Of a DNA stretch of 48,090 nucleotides, positions 40,655 through 48,090 are shown one piece after another. The stretch is from Nitrosotalea sp. (lineage in GTDB: Archaea > Thermoproteota > Nitrososphaeria > Nitrososphaerales > Nitrosopumilaceae), in assembly GCA_029850515.1 (NCBI GenBank), contig JARCRW010000093.1, positions 1 to 48,090 of the forward strand. Reading direction: 5' to 3'. Within the stretch, counting starts at the first letter, position 1. Every line of letters begins with the position of its first letter. The position numbers were made by a program, and so were the translations under genes. The notes below the pieces were generated by a model. That model saw only the letters and a list, made by a program, of their open reading frames with translations, did no database searches and was not told the origin of the DNA.

Positions 40655-41190
40655 TGAGCTAAAATCACCTGTAAATCAGAGTAAATTGGTCCACTAGGGG
40701 TTAAGATGCTTTGCTTGAACTTTAATTCTGTCATGGTATATTTTCCCAGATCAATTTTCTTGAATTTTTCCATGATGCCTGAGATATCATCAACCCTGTT
40801 CTTTATCCTAAATATTGTCAGGTGTGGCTTGAAAGGCTTGTCTGGTCTAAATCCAAGGGGCTCTAGTTTTTTTTCTACCTGGGATACAAGATCTACTAGC
40901 TGTTTTGATGATGTGTCATCTACACCAATCCAGATAACTCGTGGAGATCTTGGGTTTGGAAACGCGCCCACATGTGTAAAATTTACATCTATTTTCTTGA
41001 ATGAAATTGTATCCAATGCTTTTTTTACGCTTGACGCGATATCTTCAGTTATTTCTCCCAAGAAAAGCAATGTAAAGTGCATATTTTTTTTGTTTACCGG
41101 CGTTGCACTTATCTTAAATTCAGATTGAATCTTGGCAATTGCGTCAAGTATGTTATCATCCTGAATCTCTATTGCAACAAAGGCACGCAT
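40651..41190 (-). CDS. thpR: RNA 2',3'-cyclic phosphodiesterase (2H family)
   Basis: 179 residues. The two catalytic HxT motifs are MHFTLLFLG (His38) and KPHLTIFRIK (His122). It belongs to the ThpR/LigT group, which opens 2',3'-cyclic phosphates of cleaved tRNAs to 2'-phosphate and can join tRNA halves in reverse. In archaea it is often next to cca, as here (established association). It is the first gene of the compact minus-strand row. Start ATG 41190. Confidence 0.94.
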   Translation of the reverse strand: MRAFVAIEIQDDNILDAIAKIQSEFKISATPVNKKNMHFTLLFLGEITEDIASSVKKALDTISFKKIDVNFTHVGAFPNPRSPRVIWIGVDDTSSKQLVDLVSQVEKKLEPLGFRPDKPFKPHLTIFRIKNRVDDISGIMEKFKKIDLGKYTMTELKFKQSILTPSGPIYSDLQVILAQ

Positions 41191-41242
41191 TAGTGGAACT
41201 CAGTTGTGGCATCTATAATAATTTCCGGTAGCTTCATAGACT

Positions 41243-41247
41243 GGAGG
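41243..41247 (+). promoter_or_regulatory. Shine-Dalgarno GGAGG that fixes a start
   Basis: GGAGG ends 9 nt before GTG 41257 and 15 nt before GTG 41263, so it favours 41257 over the open-frame start at 41206 for the downstream P-loop kinase. Confidence 0.6.
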
Positions 41248-41256
41248 ATAAAATTT

Positions 41257-41808
41257 GTGAGTGTGAAACTAATCATATGTCTTACGGGAATGCCCGGAGC
41301 TGGAAAAACCACAATAGCTGAGGGACTAAAATCAAAAGGCTTTGATAAAATTACAATGGGTGATGCTGTAAGGGCAGAAGCTACAAGAAGAAAGATAGAT
41401 CCGACGGGGGCCAATCTTGGCAAGCTCATGATTGAGCTGCGAGAAAAAAATGGTCCAGGTGCAGTGGCTGAGCTCATAAAAGATGGAATCCAAAATTCCA
41501 AATCTGATGTTATACTTGTAGATGGGGTGAGATCGCTTGCAGAGGTAAATGTCTTGAAAAAAATTGGCACTGTCAAAGTTCTTGCAATCCATGCATCTGG
41601 TGATACAAGATACAAGTTTCTAACAGAGAGGGGAAGATCTGATGCTCCATCTGACCGTGAAGATTTTACAAAAAGGGATTCAAGAGAAATTGGGGTAGGA
41701 ATGAGTGAATCGATTGCACTTGCAGATGAAACAATCTCAAATAACAACATGACAATTCAAGAACTTGTTGATACTGCATATCGAGTAATCAAAGGTTGGA
41801 TGAATTGA
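41257..41808 (+). CDS. UPF0200/dephospho-CoA kinase-like P-loop protein
   Basis: 183 residues with Walker A GMPGAGKTT near 11-19, a GDAVRAEATRRK nucleoside-kinase-like helix, VILVDGVRSLAEV and the lid RGRSDAPSDREDFTKRD. This matches the archaeal UPF0200 family, related to dephospho-CoA kinases but of unproven substrate. GTG 41257 is chosen by the GGAGG upstream. Its end overlaps the next gene, an RNA-binding COG1325-type protein, a pairing that recurs in archaea (family knowledge). Confidence 0.85.
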   Translation: MSVKLIICLTGMPGAGKTTIAEGLKSKGFDKITMGDAVRAEATRRKIDPTGANLGKLMIELREKNGPGAVAELIKDGIQNSKSDVILVDGVRSLAEVNVLKKIGTVKVLAIHASGDTRYKFLTERGRSDAPSDREDFTKRDSREIGVGMSESIALADETISNNNMTIQELVDTAYRVIKGWMN

Positions 41809-42209
41809 AGATTCCAAGTGTTATCTGCAAGATCGAGGTCTATGCTGCAGTTAATCCATCTGAAGATCCAGACAAGGTCAGGCTTGCAGTATCTCATGTC
41901 ATACTGGAAACAGATTACCAGTACAAGGAAGGGAGTATCAAAGCAACCTCAAACCAGTTGGGCTCGCTTGCAAAAATTCAGGAGACGATCAAGAAGCATC
42001 GAACCAGCAGAATCTACCGAAGACAGATGCGATTTAATACCAAAGGGGATACTACTTGGTTTTACCTCAACAAGCAGGCAGCCTTTGTGGATGTCATTGC
42101 AATATGCGAAGAAGCAGAAGAATCTGCTATGGGTCCAATCAAGGTGATACTTCATTCCAAGGACCTTGACAAGGTAATGGACTGGCTGGCTCCTGAGATG
42201 ACGGAATGA
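41796..42209 (+). CDS. RNA-binding protein, COG1325 exosome-associated family
   Basis: 137 residues, beta-alpha fold of the uncharacterised archaeal family often linked genetically to exosome genes. Visible parts are ICKIEVYAAVNPSEDPDKVRL, GSIKATSNQLGSLAKIQETI, the basic HRTSRIYRRQMRF and DTTWFYLNKQAAFV. It has only non-ATG starts: TTG 41796 or TTG 41805. The second overlaps the preceding stop codon and is the more coupled start. It is co-transcribed with the P-loop protein upstream. Confidence 0.8.
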   Translation: MDELKIPSVICKIEVYAAVNPSEDPDKVRLAVSHVILETDYQYKEGSIKATSNQLGSLAKIQETIKKHRTSRIYRRQMRFNTKGDTTWFYLNKQAAFVDVIAICEEAEESAMGPIKVILHSKDLDKVMDWLAPEMTE

Positions 42210-42284
42210 CTGGATAAATTTACTACACTTGCTCAACTAGTGTGCATTTGTGCTTTTTTATGAAAACCCCAAGAAAAGTATTGT

Positions 42285-43184
42285 TTGATAGGAAAACTGA
42301 TCGTTATTGGAATCATAATAGCTACAATAGCTATCTTGGTACCAAATGCATCGAAATTATTCCAAAGCGTACCGTCATCTATCGATACCGTAAAAGGTAA
42401 TATTGATCAAGTCACAAGCAACAAGGGACTCATCAATGATTCCAAGTTAGCCATCAAGGAAGTGGGTCTGGGTGCAAAATTGCTTACCAATAATTCTCGT
42501 ATCTTGACAGGAGCAAATTCAATCTTAGGTACAGCTTCAACAAATAACAATTCAACATCTGTTTATCAACTTGCTCCACAATACGTAACTCAACAAAACT
42601 ATACGGGCCAAGTCTTTGAAAAGACTGGCAACACATGTCAAATCTCTGTTCCAGAATTGGCCCAGACAATAAATGGAATAAAGCAGCTTACTGGAATAAT
42701 TCAACTTGATCAATGTAAATCAAATGTAGGTGATCCTGTGCAGGTGACAGAACTTACAGCAAAACCTAATTCTCCACCGGTGGATGTTCCAAGCGGCCTA
42801 GTCATTTCTCCTTATTATAATGATGGTAGCACGACCTCAACTGGTACCACATCATCCAGTACATCTGCCTTGCCAACTCTCCCATCTTATTATCAAACAG
42901 TCCAACTAACTACGATAAACCAAGAAAACAATGCAATGCTAAATTTTGATGATACATCTGGTCAGACAAGATCAGTTACAGTTACAATGAGAAACAGTGA
43001 CACTGTCTTGTTTACTGGAACATTTTATTCTTCAAAGTTTTCAACCGAAGTCAAGGATGTTCCAAACACACCACACATAATAGAGATGACAATAGATAAT
43101 GCGATTTATGGAACATTGCACGCGTCTGCATATGCACCATCGAATATGCAGAACTCTACTATAACTGGAATTTTATCACAATAG
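42285..43184 (+). CDS. Secreted or membrane-anchored hypothetical protein
   Basis: 299 residues with an N-terminal hydrophobic segment (about 3-22, GKLIVIGIIIATIAILVPN), a signal peptide or anchor. The following 150 residues are Ser/Thr/Asn/Gln-rich with QVFEKTGNTCQISVPEL and a conserved-looking DQCKSN cysteine pair (possibly one disulfide), then a Ser/Thr linker (STTSTGTTSSSTSALPTLP) and a C-terminal beta-rich domain. It starts with TTG 42285; an ATG at 42260 is out of frame. The function is unknown, probably at the cell surface. Confidence 0.7.
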   Translation: MIGKLIVIGIIIATIAILVPNASKLFQSVPSSIDTVKGNIDQVTSNKGLINDSKLAIKEVGLGAKLLTNNSRILTGANSILGTASTNNNSTSVYQLAPQYVTQQNYTGQVFEKTGNTCQISVPELAQTINGIKQLTGIIQLDQCKSNVGDPVQVTELTAKPNSPPVDVPSGLVISPYYNDGSTTSTGTTSSSTSALPTLPSYYQTVQLTTINQENNAMLNFDDTSGQTRSVTVTMRNSDTVLFTGTFYSSKFSTEVKDVPNTPHIIEMTIDNAIYGTLHASAYAPSNMQNSTITGILSQ

Positions 43185-43522
43185 GGCAAAAAAGCAAATT
43201 CGATATCACTTGATCTAAAATTTTGTAAAAACAGGAAAAGGTGTAATGGCGTGACCCTGTATAGGCAAAAGCATTCTCTTGCCACTTCGTACAACGAATT
43301 GTACTTAACTATATACCATTTTTCACAGGATCACGCAAATTCATTTGTCAGAATTTGCATCTTTCCGCATTGTTCATTATACGTTCTTCTCTTATTTAAT
43401 AATTAGTGTGATTTATTTCATAAATACATTTTATTTTATAGAAATTATTGTTATTATATCTAAAATAATCAACAATTTCCAGTCAATTAGTAGAATTAAT
43501 CTGAAAAATTTGAATCCAGAAA
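43185..43522. other. Non-coding gap with two hairpins
   Basis: 338 bp between convergent genes. It holds a 6-bp hairpin GTACAA-CGAA-TTGTAC (43289-43304) and a 7-bp hairpin GCAAATT...AATTTGC (43335-43358). The part after 43380 is nearly all A/T. A 72-codon frame here (43345-43563) is low-complexity, hydrophobic by composition and overlaps sir2, so I do not call it. I see no tRNA-like or repeat-array structure. Confidence 0.5.
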
Positions 43523-44254
43523 CTAGGATAATATATCAACAAGCCCTGGAAGTGCCTTTGTAGCAGATGTTCTAAGAGACAGGTACATGCTTGAAGACAT
43601 TGGAGTTTGGTCGATATTTACCTCAATCATTGTAGCCCCATTCTGCTTGGCATAGACGGGCAATAGGTTTGCAGGAGAAACTACAAGCGAAGTTCCAACA
43701 ACAAACATCATATCACAAGAGCTTACCTCTTTTATTGCAGACTCCCACACGTTCTGCGGTAAAGCTTCGCCAAACCATACAACATCAGGCCTTAACATAT
43801 TTCCACACTTACAGAGCGGTGGAAGCTGAGAGAACCCGGATGTGATCTTGTCCTTAAAATCACAAACAGTGCACTTGATTGTAATTATACTTCCATGCAA
43901 TTCGTAAACACTTGAGCTCCCAGCTCTTTGGTGAAGACCATCAATGTTTTGGGTCAGAACAGAAATTTGTTTATGTTTTTCAAGTTCTGCAATTGCAACA
44001 TGGCCAGGATTTGGATTTGCGTCAAGTATGTTTTTCCTTCTCTCTTCATACCACTCCCATACAAGTTTTGGATCCTCATAAAATGCATCTATTGTTGCCA
44101 GCTTCATTGGATCATATTTTCTCCAGAAACCATCTTTTCCGCGAAATGTAGGAATTCCACTCTCCTGAGAAATTCCTGCCCCTGTTACAAACACAATTTT
44201 TTCTGCTTGCCTTAGTTTATCAGATATAATATCCCACATTTTATTTGATGTCAA
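43523..44254 (-). CDS. Sirtuin NAD-dependent protein deacylase
   Basis: 243 residues. The NAD-binding GAGISQESGIPTFRG (25-39), TQNIDGLHQRAG (101-112), catalytic His120 and zinc ligands Cys128, Cys131, Cys148 and Cys150 are all present. WYEERRKN contains Tyr69 and Arg72, a YxxR pair that in class III sirtuins (SIRT5/CobB type) binds acidic acyl groups, so succinyl or malonyl lysine may be the preferred substrate (inference from family). Its start overlaps the rnz stop by 14 nt, so it is the last gene of the prs-trmG10-rnz-sir2 row. Confidence 0.94.
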   Translation of the reverse strand: MTSNKMWDIISDKLRQAEKIVFVTGAGISQESGIPTFRGKDGFWRKYDPMKLATIDAFYEDPKLVWEWYEERRKNILDANPNPGHVAIAELEKHKQISVLTQNIDGLHQRAGSSSVYELHGSIITIKCTVCDFKDKITSGFSQLPPLCKCGNMLRPDVVWFGEALPQNVWESAIKEVSSCDMMFVVGTSLVVSPANLLPVYAKQNGATMIEVNIDQTPMSSSMYLSLRTSATKALPGLVDILS

Positions 44255-45140
44255 TCTCTAAGAGATCCCTTGCAGCAATAACTGAACCATGGATTGTCTT
44301 TGCTTCATTGACTAACTCCTCCACATCTTCGTATCTTGCAGAAAAGTGTGTCAAGATAAGATTTGAAACACCTGCTTTTTTGGCAAGCTCTGCAGCTTCC
44401 TTTGATGTAGAGTGATAGTTTTCTTTTGCCTTGTCTTGTAATGCACCAGAATATGTAGAATCAAATGTCATGTAATTGCAACCCTTGAAAAATTCTACAA
44501 GCTTGGGTGTAGGTCTTGTATCTCCTGATATGCCAATCTTGATGCCCTGACGCTTTTCTCCTGTTACATCCGATGGTCTAATCAATCTCTCTCCAATTTT
44601 TACCTCATTACCATTTTGAAGTTCATGCCAGATCTTTCCCTCTGGGATACCAAGCTCCTTTGCCTTTTCTGGGTAAAACTTACCAGGCTTGTCTTTTTCT
44701 GTAAAAAGATACGAATAGGCAGGAATCGAGTGCTCTGCCTCACATACGTGAATATTAAATCCGGAATCGTCAAAGACAAGCCCCTCCTTAATCCTAGTTA
44801 TCCTGACAGGAAATGTCAGGCCAAAATTTAGTATTTTGAGATTTGCTGCAATAAATTCTTCAATTCCGGTTGGGCCATAGATGTCAACAGATTCGGTCCT
44901 GTTCTGTAATGACATGGTCTGCAACAAGCCAAGTATTCCTACACAATGGTCTCCATGCAAATGTGTCACAAAGATTAGCATCTTTTTGTTCCAGCCAAGC
45001 CTTGCCTTTGAAAATGCAATCTGTGCACCCTCACCTGCATCAAACATCAGTATCTCCCTGTCAAGTACCAAACAGATGCAGGTCATGCCGCGTTCCGCAG
45101 TTGGCTGTGCTGCCGACGTTCCTAAAAATACTAACTTCAT
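44241..45140 (-). CDS. rnz: Ribonuclease Z (tRNA 3' endonuclease)
   Basis: Metallo-beta-lactamase nuclease of 299 residues that trims tRNA 3' trailers. LGTSAAQPTAERG at the start, the zinc motif THLHGDHCVGILGLLQT (His60, His62, Asp64, His65), KIGISGDTRPT and NLILTHFSARY are typical. It processes CCA-less pre-tRNAs such as the tRNA-Pro in this window, before the CCA-adding enzyme. It overlaps the upstream methyltransferase gene by 4 nt. Start ATG 45140. Confidence 0.96.
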   Translation of the reverse strand: MKLVFLGTSAAQPTAERGMTCICLVLDREILMFDAGEGAQIAFSKARLGWNKKMLIFVTHLHGDHCVGILGLLQTMSLQNRTESVDIYGPTGIEEFIAANLKILNFGLTFPVRITRIKEGLVFDDSGFNIHVCEAEHSIPAYSYLFTEKDKPGKFYPEKAKELGIPEGKIWHELQNGNEVKIGERLIRPSDVTGEKRQGIKIGISGDTRPTPKLVEFFKGCNYMTFDSTYSGALQDKAKENYHSTSKEAAELAKKAGVSNLILTHFSARYEDVEELVNEAKTIHGSVIAARDLLEIDIK

Positions 45141-46069
45141 CTTACTGCAATCACTCTGGTCAAGCTCTTATGCCTGTAGATCTCGTATTTCTTTGCTTTG
45201 CTGATTTCTTCCACTTCTAGACCTTTCTTGTATACCATTACAAGTTTTTTTCTCTTTGGTATGACTGACACAAAATCTTGGATCAATTTCTTTGGAGAGA
45301 CAGATGACCTTGACGATATTCCATATGGAAGATCAGTTACGATGGCATCTATCTTACCCATGATATTTTGTATCTCTTCATAACCAGAATTTATCACCCT
45401 GGAATCAAATCCATTTGCAGCAAGATTCTTTCTTGTAATCTTGCACATTATTTTATCAAAATCAATTCCAATTGAATTTATTCCCATGGACTCTGCCTCT
45501 AGCAAAATTGTGCCAGTGCCGCAAAAGGGATCACATATGGTATCTTTCTCCTTTAATCCCGACAAATTTACAATACACCTTGCAAGCTTCATGTCTAGTT
45601 CATGCGGATGCTTGATTATCTTTGTTAAAAGTTTTAGTCTATTCTGACGATCAGAATATCCGAGATACTTTTCCGAGTCTGTAATGATAAGATACACTGT
45701 AATCTGCGGGTCTGAGAGTGATACCCTGGAGCCCCATTTTCTTGAGAGTATTCCCCCGACTTGTCTTTCAAGTGCAGACGCGCCTATATTTTTTGATGTC
45801 AAGTTTATTGTTCTGCATACAAATGACTGCGGCACAGGTATCTGCAGGTCAATCTTTGTGACATCATTAAATGTGCCTGCTATAGTCCCAGAGTACCTGG
45901 CAAATGTTGCCCTGCTTGCTATGTTGTACCATGGTATCTTTGATGATACCATAACAAGTCTTGGATCTGATTTTATAGTTGACTTGGGATCATAGCTTTT
46001 CGATATTGTGATTATCTCGTCTCTTGCAAGGTCTTCATATTGTTTTTGCAATACAAAAAAGCTTGACAT
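45137..46069 (-). CDS. tRNA (guanine10-N2)-methyltransferase type (TrmG10/Trm11)
   Basis: Class I SAM methyltransferase of 310 residues. SAM binding is by DPFCGTGTILLEAESMGINSIG with GIDFD; the amino-methylation motif is TDLPYG near 243, which targets exocyclic N2 of guanosine. The N-terminal 150 residues correspond to a THUMP-like substrate-binding part. The similar Trm14 (G6) enzyme is an alternative. It is flanked by prs (0 nt gap upstream) and rnz, so a tRNA role fits the operon. Confidence 0.82.
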   Translation of the reverse strand: MSSFFVLQKQYEDLARDEIITISKSYDPKSTIKSDPRLVMVSSKIPWYNIASRATFARYSGTIAGTFNDVTKIDLQIPVPQSFVCRTINLTSKNIGASALERQVGGILSRKWGSRVSLSDPQITVYLIITDSEKYLGYSDRQNRLKLLTKIIKHPHELDMKLARCIVNLSGLKEKDTICDPFCGTGTILLEAESMGINSIGIDFDKIMCKITRKNLAANGFDSRVINSGYEEIQNIMGKIDAIVTDLPYGISSRSSVSPKKLIQDFVSVIPKRKKLVMVYKKGLEVEEISKAKKYEIYRHKSLTRVIAVR

Positions 46070-46945
46070 TCAGGTTATTGCCTTTGCAATTAATGGCGAT
46101 ACATCAACAACCGATGTCTTGCCTGGTATGGTATTTGCGCTGATTATTTTTGTAACTCCAGCTTTTATGATATTCTTCTCCGCGTCTCCAATTAACAGTG
46201 AATGCGTACAACATGCATAGACCTTACCGCTTTTTTGTTTCTTTAAAAATTCTGCAGCTTTTACAATACTACCTCCCGTACTTATCATGTCATCAACTAG
46301 TATGATGTCTCTACCCTTGATTCCTTCAAGACCCTTGGACTTTATTGCAACATTTCCAGTCTTTCGGTCTCTATGTTTTTCTAGTGCGATATAGTCAACT
46401 CCAAGAAATTTTGCAAAGTTTCTTGCCCTTTCCATTCCTCCCTTGTCTGGTGATACCACAAGAGGGGAATTAAGAGACATTTTCTTGAAATGTCTTGCCA
46501 GCTCTTCTACCGCACTGATGTTTTTTACAGGAATATGGAAATGTTCTAGCGCAGTGGTACTGTGAATATCAACTACAATTATCTTGGTTGCTCCTGCAGC
46601 TTTGAACATTTTTGCAACAAGCTCCATGGTAATAATCTCGCCTGGCAGAAACTGCCTATCTTGTCTGGCATATCCCATGTATGGAATAACAACATACACT
46701 TGGGAGGAAAATGCCCTTGCCTGTGATGTTATTACCAAGCAGCGAAGAAGATTCGAGTCAACTGGTGGGTAGATTGACTGTACCACTAGAATCTTTCCAC
46801 TAGGTTTTCCCCTGAGTGTAATCTTGCTTTCCCCGTCTGGAAATACCCGTAATTCACAGCCAATGAATCTTGATTTTAATTTAGAGGCAATTTTTTTTGC
46901 CAATTGTTCCGAAGATGGTCCACCAATAACTGTAAAATCAGTCAT
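46070..46945 (-). CDS. prs: Ribose-phosphate pyrophosphokinase
   Basis: Makes PRPP from ribose-5-phosphate and ATP for nucleotides, NAD, His and Trp. About 291 residues. FPDGESKITL, IPYMGYARQDRQF, VVDIHSTTALEHF, VVSPDKGGMERARNFA and the PRPP loop DIILVDDMISTGGSIVKA are all present. I prefer ATG 46945 over the TTG one codon upstream. The TATA-like TTAAAACTTAAG on the minus strand is centred about 32 bp upstream. It is the first gene of the prs-trmG10-rnz-sir2 row, with no gap to the next gene. Confidence 0.96.
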   Translation of the reverse strand: MTDFTVIGGPSSEQLAKKIASKLKSRFIGCELRVFPDGESKITLRGKPSGKILVVQSIYPPVDSNLLRCLVITSQARAFSSQVYVVIPYMGYARQDRQFLPGEIITMELVAKMFKAAGATKIIVVDIHSTTALEHFHIPVKNISAVEELARHFKKMSLNSPLVVSPDKGGMERARNFAKFLGVDYIALEKHRDRKTGNVAIKSKGLEGIKGRDIILVDDMISTGGSIVKAAEFLKKQKSGKVYACCTHSLLIGDAEKNIIKAGVTKIISANTIPGKTSVVDVSPLIAKAIT

Positions 46946-47060
46946 CAACCAAATCGAGCCTTGGGCTATTCTTAAGTTTTAAGGGAAATATGAATAGGGG
47001 AATTTACAATCATACAAAACTTGAATACATGTTTAAAGCAAATATCATAGATGATCACTC
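46946..47060. promoter_or_regulatory. Divergent promoters of prs and btuF-like gene
   Basis: 115-bp gap. TTAAAACTTAAG (minus, 46971-46982) serves prs, and GTTTAAAG (47031-47038), about 26 bp upstream of ATG 47061, serves the BtuF-like gene. The second spacing fits a leaderless transcript. Confidence 0.45.
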
Positions 47061-47978
47061 ATGAAACTAGTCTCTTTTCTTCCAAGTGCAACTGAGATTT
47101 TGTATGAGCTAGGAGTAGGAGATCAGGTCCTAGCTGTAACACACGAATGCAACTATCCAACAGAGGCCAAGGCAAAGCCGAGAGTCATCCATTCCTCCTT
47201 TGACCCGCAAAAAATGTCTAGCCAAGAAATTGACAACAAGGTAATGGAGCTGTTAGATGCAGGAAAAGACATCTATATCCTAGATGAACAAGTTCTTAAA
47301 AAAGCAAACCCGGATCTTATTGTAGCGCAGGGAATATGTGAAGTGTGCTCGCCTTATACAAGAGAGATAAACAAAGCAGTCACACTACTTGGAGGCAAAC
47401 CCGAGGTTCTTGTTCTAGATCCAAAAAATCTTGGCGGCATATTGGAAAATATCATTGAGGTGGGAAATAAAGTAGGAAAACAGGAAAAGGCAAAAGATTT
47501 TGTTATAAAATTACAGAAAAGAATTGACTACATAAGAAACACCCCAAAAGTTTCAAGACCAAAGGTACTATGCATAGAGTGGCTTGATCCGTTCTTCTCA
47601 GCAGGTCACTGGATCCCTCAAATGGTGGAAATTGCTGGTGGCATAAACGGAATCAGCTCAACTGGCGACAGGTCAAGAAAAATACAAATTGATGAGGTGA
47701 TATCATTTGATCCTGATATTGTAATCCTAATGCCATGTGGATTTGATGTAAACAGAACACTTGTTGAATGCGAAAAATTGCTTGAAAACAACAAATGGAA
47801 AAATCTCAAGGCAGTAAGCAGGGGAGAAGTTTATGCAGTAAATGCAAATGAATACTTTAGCAAGCCAGGCCCAAGAACTGTAATAGGCCTTGAGATTTTG
47901 GCCAAAATAATTCATCCTGACACATTCCGAGAACTACAAGTTCCGAAACAATCCGTTCAAAAAATTGATTCTGAATGA
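47061..47978 (+). CDS. btuF: BtuF-like cobalamin-binding protein without signal peptide
   Basis: 305 residues of the periplasmic-binding fold of BtuF/FecB type. RLVSFLPSATEILYEL-like start (MKLVSFLPSATEIL), LAVTHECNYPTEAK, NPDLIVAQGICEVCSPYTREI, VLCIEWLDPFFSAGHWIPQM and GPRTVIGLEILA are the typical blocks. The N-terminus goes straight into the first strand with no signal peptide, although the family is normally exported. It may therefore act inside the cell or be secreted by another route. No BtuC or BtuD transporter genes lie next to it within the window. Confidence 0.85.
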   Translation: MKLVSFLPSATEILYELGVGDQVLAVTHECNYPTEAKAKPRVIHSSFDPQKMSSQEIDNKVMELLDAGKDIYILDEQVLKKANPDLIVAQGICEVCSPYTREINKAVTLLGGKPEVLVLDPKNLGGILENIIEVGNKVGKQEKAKDFVIKLQKRIDYIRNTPKVSRPKVLCIEWLDPFFSAGHWIPQMVEIAGGINGISSTGDRSRKIQIDEVISFDPDIVILMPCGFDVNRTLVECEKLLENNKWKNLKAVSRGEVYAVNANEYFSKPGPRTVIGLEILAKIIHPDTFRELQVPKQSVQKIDSE

Positions 47979-47990
47979 TAAATAGGCTGA

Positions 47991-48019
47991 CATCCTCACA
48001 GGGTAGGCTGATGAGGATG
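47991..48019 (+). terminator. Stem-loop downstream of the BtuF-like gene
   Basis: CATCCTCA (47991-47998) and TGAGGATG (48012-48019) form a perfect 8-bp stem with a 13-nt loop, starting 12 bases after the stop codon. No T-run follows closely, so it could be an mRNA 3'-end hairpin or part of a small RNA at the window edge. Confidence 0.35.
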
Positions 48020-48090
48020 CAAGCTAATTCGATGATATGTACCAGACTTGAGATTATTTATTTGAGATCAAATTTTTACTTTCTTATTCT

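Noticed and set aside
42260-42403. Short ATG frame ahead of the secreted protein at 42285
   Set aside because: It is out of frame with the long gene, ends after about 46 codons and has no recognisable content.
43345-43563. 72-codon plus-strand frame in the gap before sir2
   Set aside because: Low-complexity Ile/Phe/Tyr-rich translation caused by A/T-rich DNA, no clear start signal, and it overlaps the 3' end of the sirtuin gene.
48008-48056. Possible C/D box sRNA (TGATGA-like boxes near the window end)
   Set aside because: The C box is preceded by C instead of a purine and I cannot find a matching D box before the window ends.

Overview
The window looks like a chromosome segment of a Nitrososphaerota (Thaumarchaeota) archaeon, most like the Nitrosopumilales ammonia oxidisers. 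It is A+T-rich and densely packed with genes on both strands. It encodes both subunits of the archaeal D-family DNA polymerase, PCNA, Orc1/Cdc6, a GINS subunit, transcription factor S, Rpo11, CDC48, a thermosome, the ether-lipid enzyme GGGP synthase, a stand-alone parvulin and a secreted cupredoxin-repeat protein. This combination fits that group, but the genus cannot be named from the sequence alone. I see no transposase, integrase, CRISPR array, intein or rRNA.

Layout. 1-2.7 kb (minus): an rpo11-tfs-pcn-aspartate kinase operon, cut by the window edge inside the kinase. 2.8-8.1 kb: short genes, namely a phosphatase, a 7Fe-type ferredoxin, a parvulin, a RecA-like protein without a P-loop, a class V aminotransferase, an Lrp-type sensor domain and the radical SAM enzyme AmrS. 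8.1-11.9 kb: CDC48, Hsp20 and two conserved archaeal proteins. 12-16.4 kb: NDH-2-like oxidoreductase, CbiE, a Cys-less cupredoxin-repeat secreted protein and a SpoIIM-like membrane protein. 16.5-25.6 kb is a replication region: PolD small subunit, Orc1/Cdc6, a probable replication origin, a cluster of small DNA-binding proteins, GGGP synthase and PolD large subunit. 25.6-33.7 kb: serine hydroxymethyltransferase, thermosome, glutamine synthetase, GINS, an AN1 zinc finger, an SDR and an SQR-like flavoprotein. A tRNA-Pro(GGG) follows. 34.8-41.2 kb (minus) is a compact row thpR-cca-kinase-CDF transporter-AlkA, with an XPD-like helicase downstream. 41.2-43.2 kb: a UPF0200 P-loop kinase, an RNA-binding partner and a secreted protein. 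43.5-46.9 kb (minus): prs-trmG10-rnz-sir2 operon. The end holds a BtuF-like cobalamin-binding protein.

The strongest non-coding signal is the 439-bp gap 19157-19595 beside orc1/cdc6. It holds two identical 23-bp direct repeats that resemble archaeal origin recognition boxes, a 25-bp A/T-only palindrome and two TGTTAACA palindromes, and I read it as a replication origin. Next to it are a winged-helix-like protein, a 50-residue AbrB-like protein and a membrane-anchored winged-helix protein, which could form an origin-linked regulatory set (inference).

Functional threads: tRNA maturation is spread over the window (RNase Z, TrmG10, CCA-adding enzyme, ThpR, and a tRNA gene that lacks an encoded CCA). 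Replication and repair include PCNA, PolD, Orc1, GINS, AlkA and an XPD-like helicase. Several genes carry family folds with altered catalytic residues (the kinase, the RecA-like protein, the aminotransferase and the cupredoxin repeats). Many genes appear to start with TTG or GTG.
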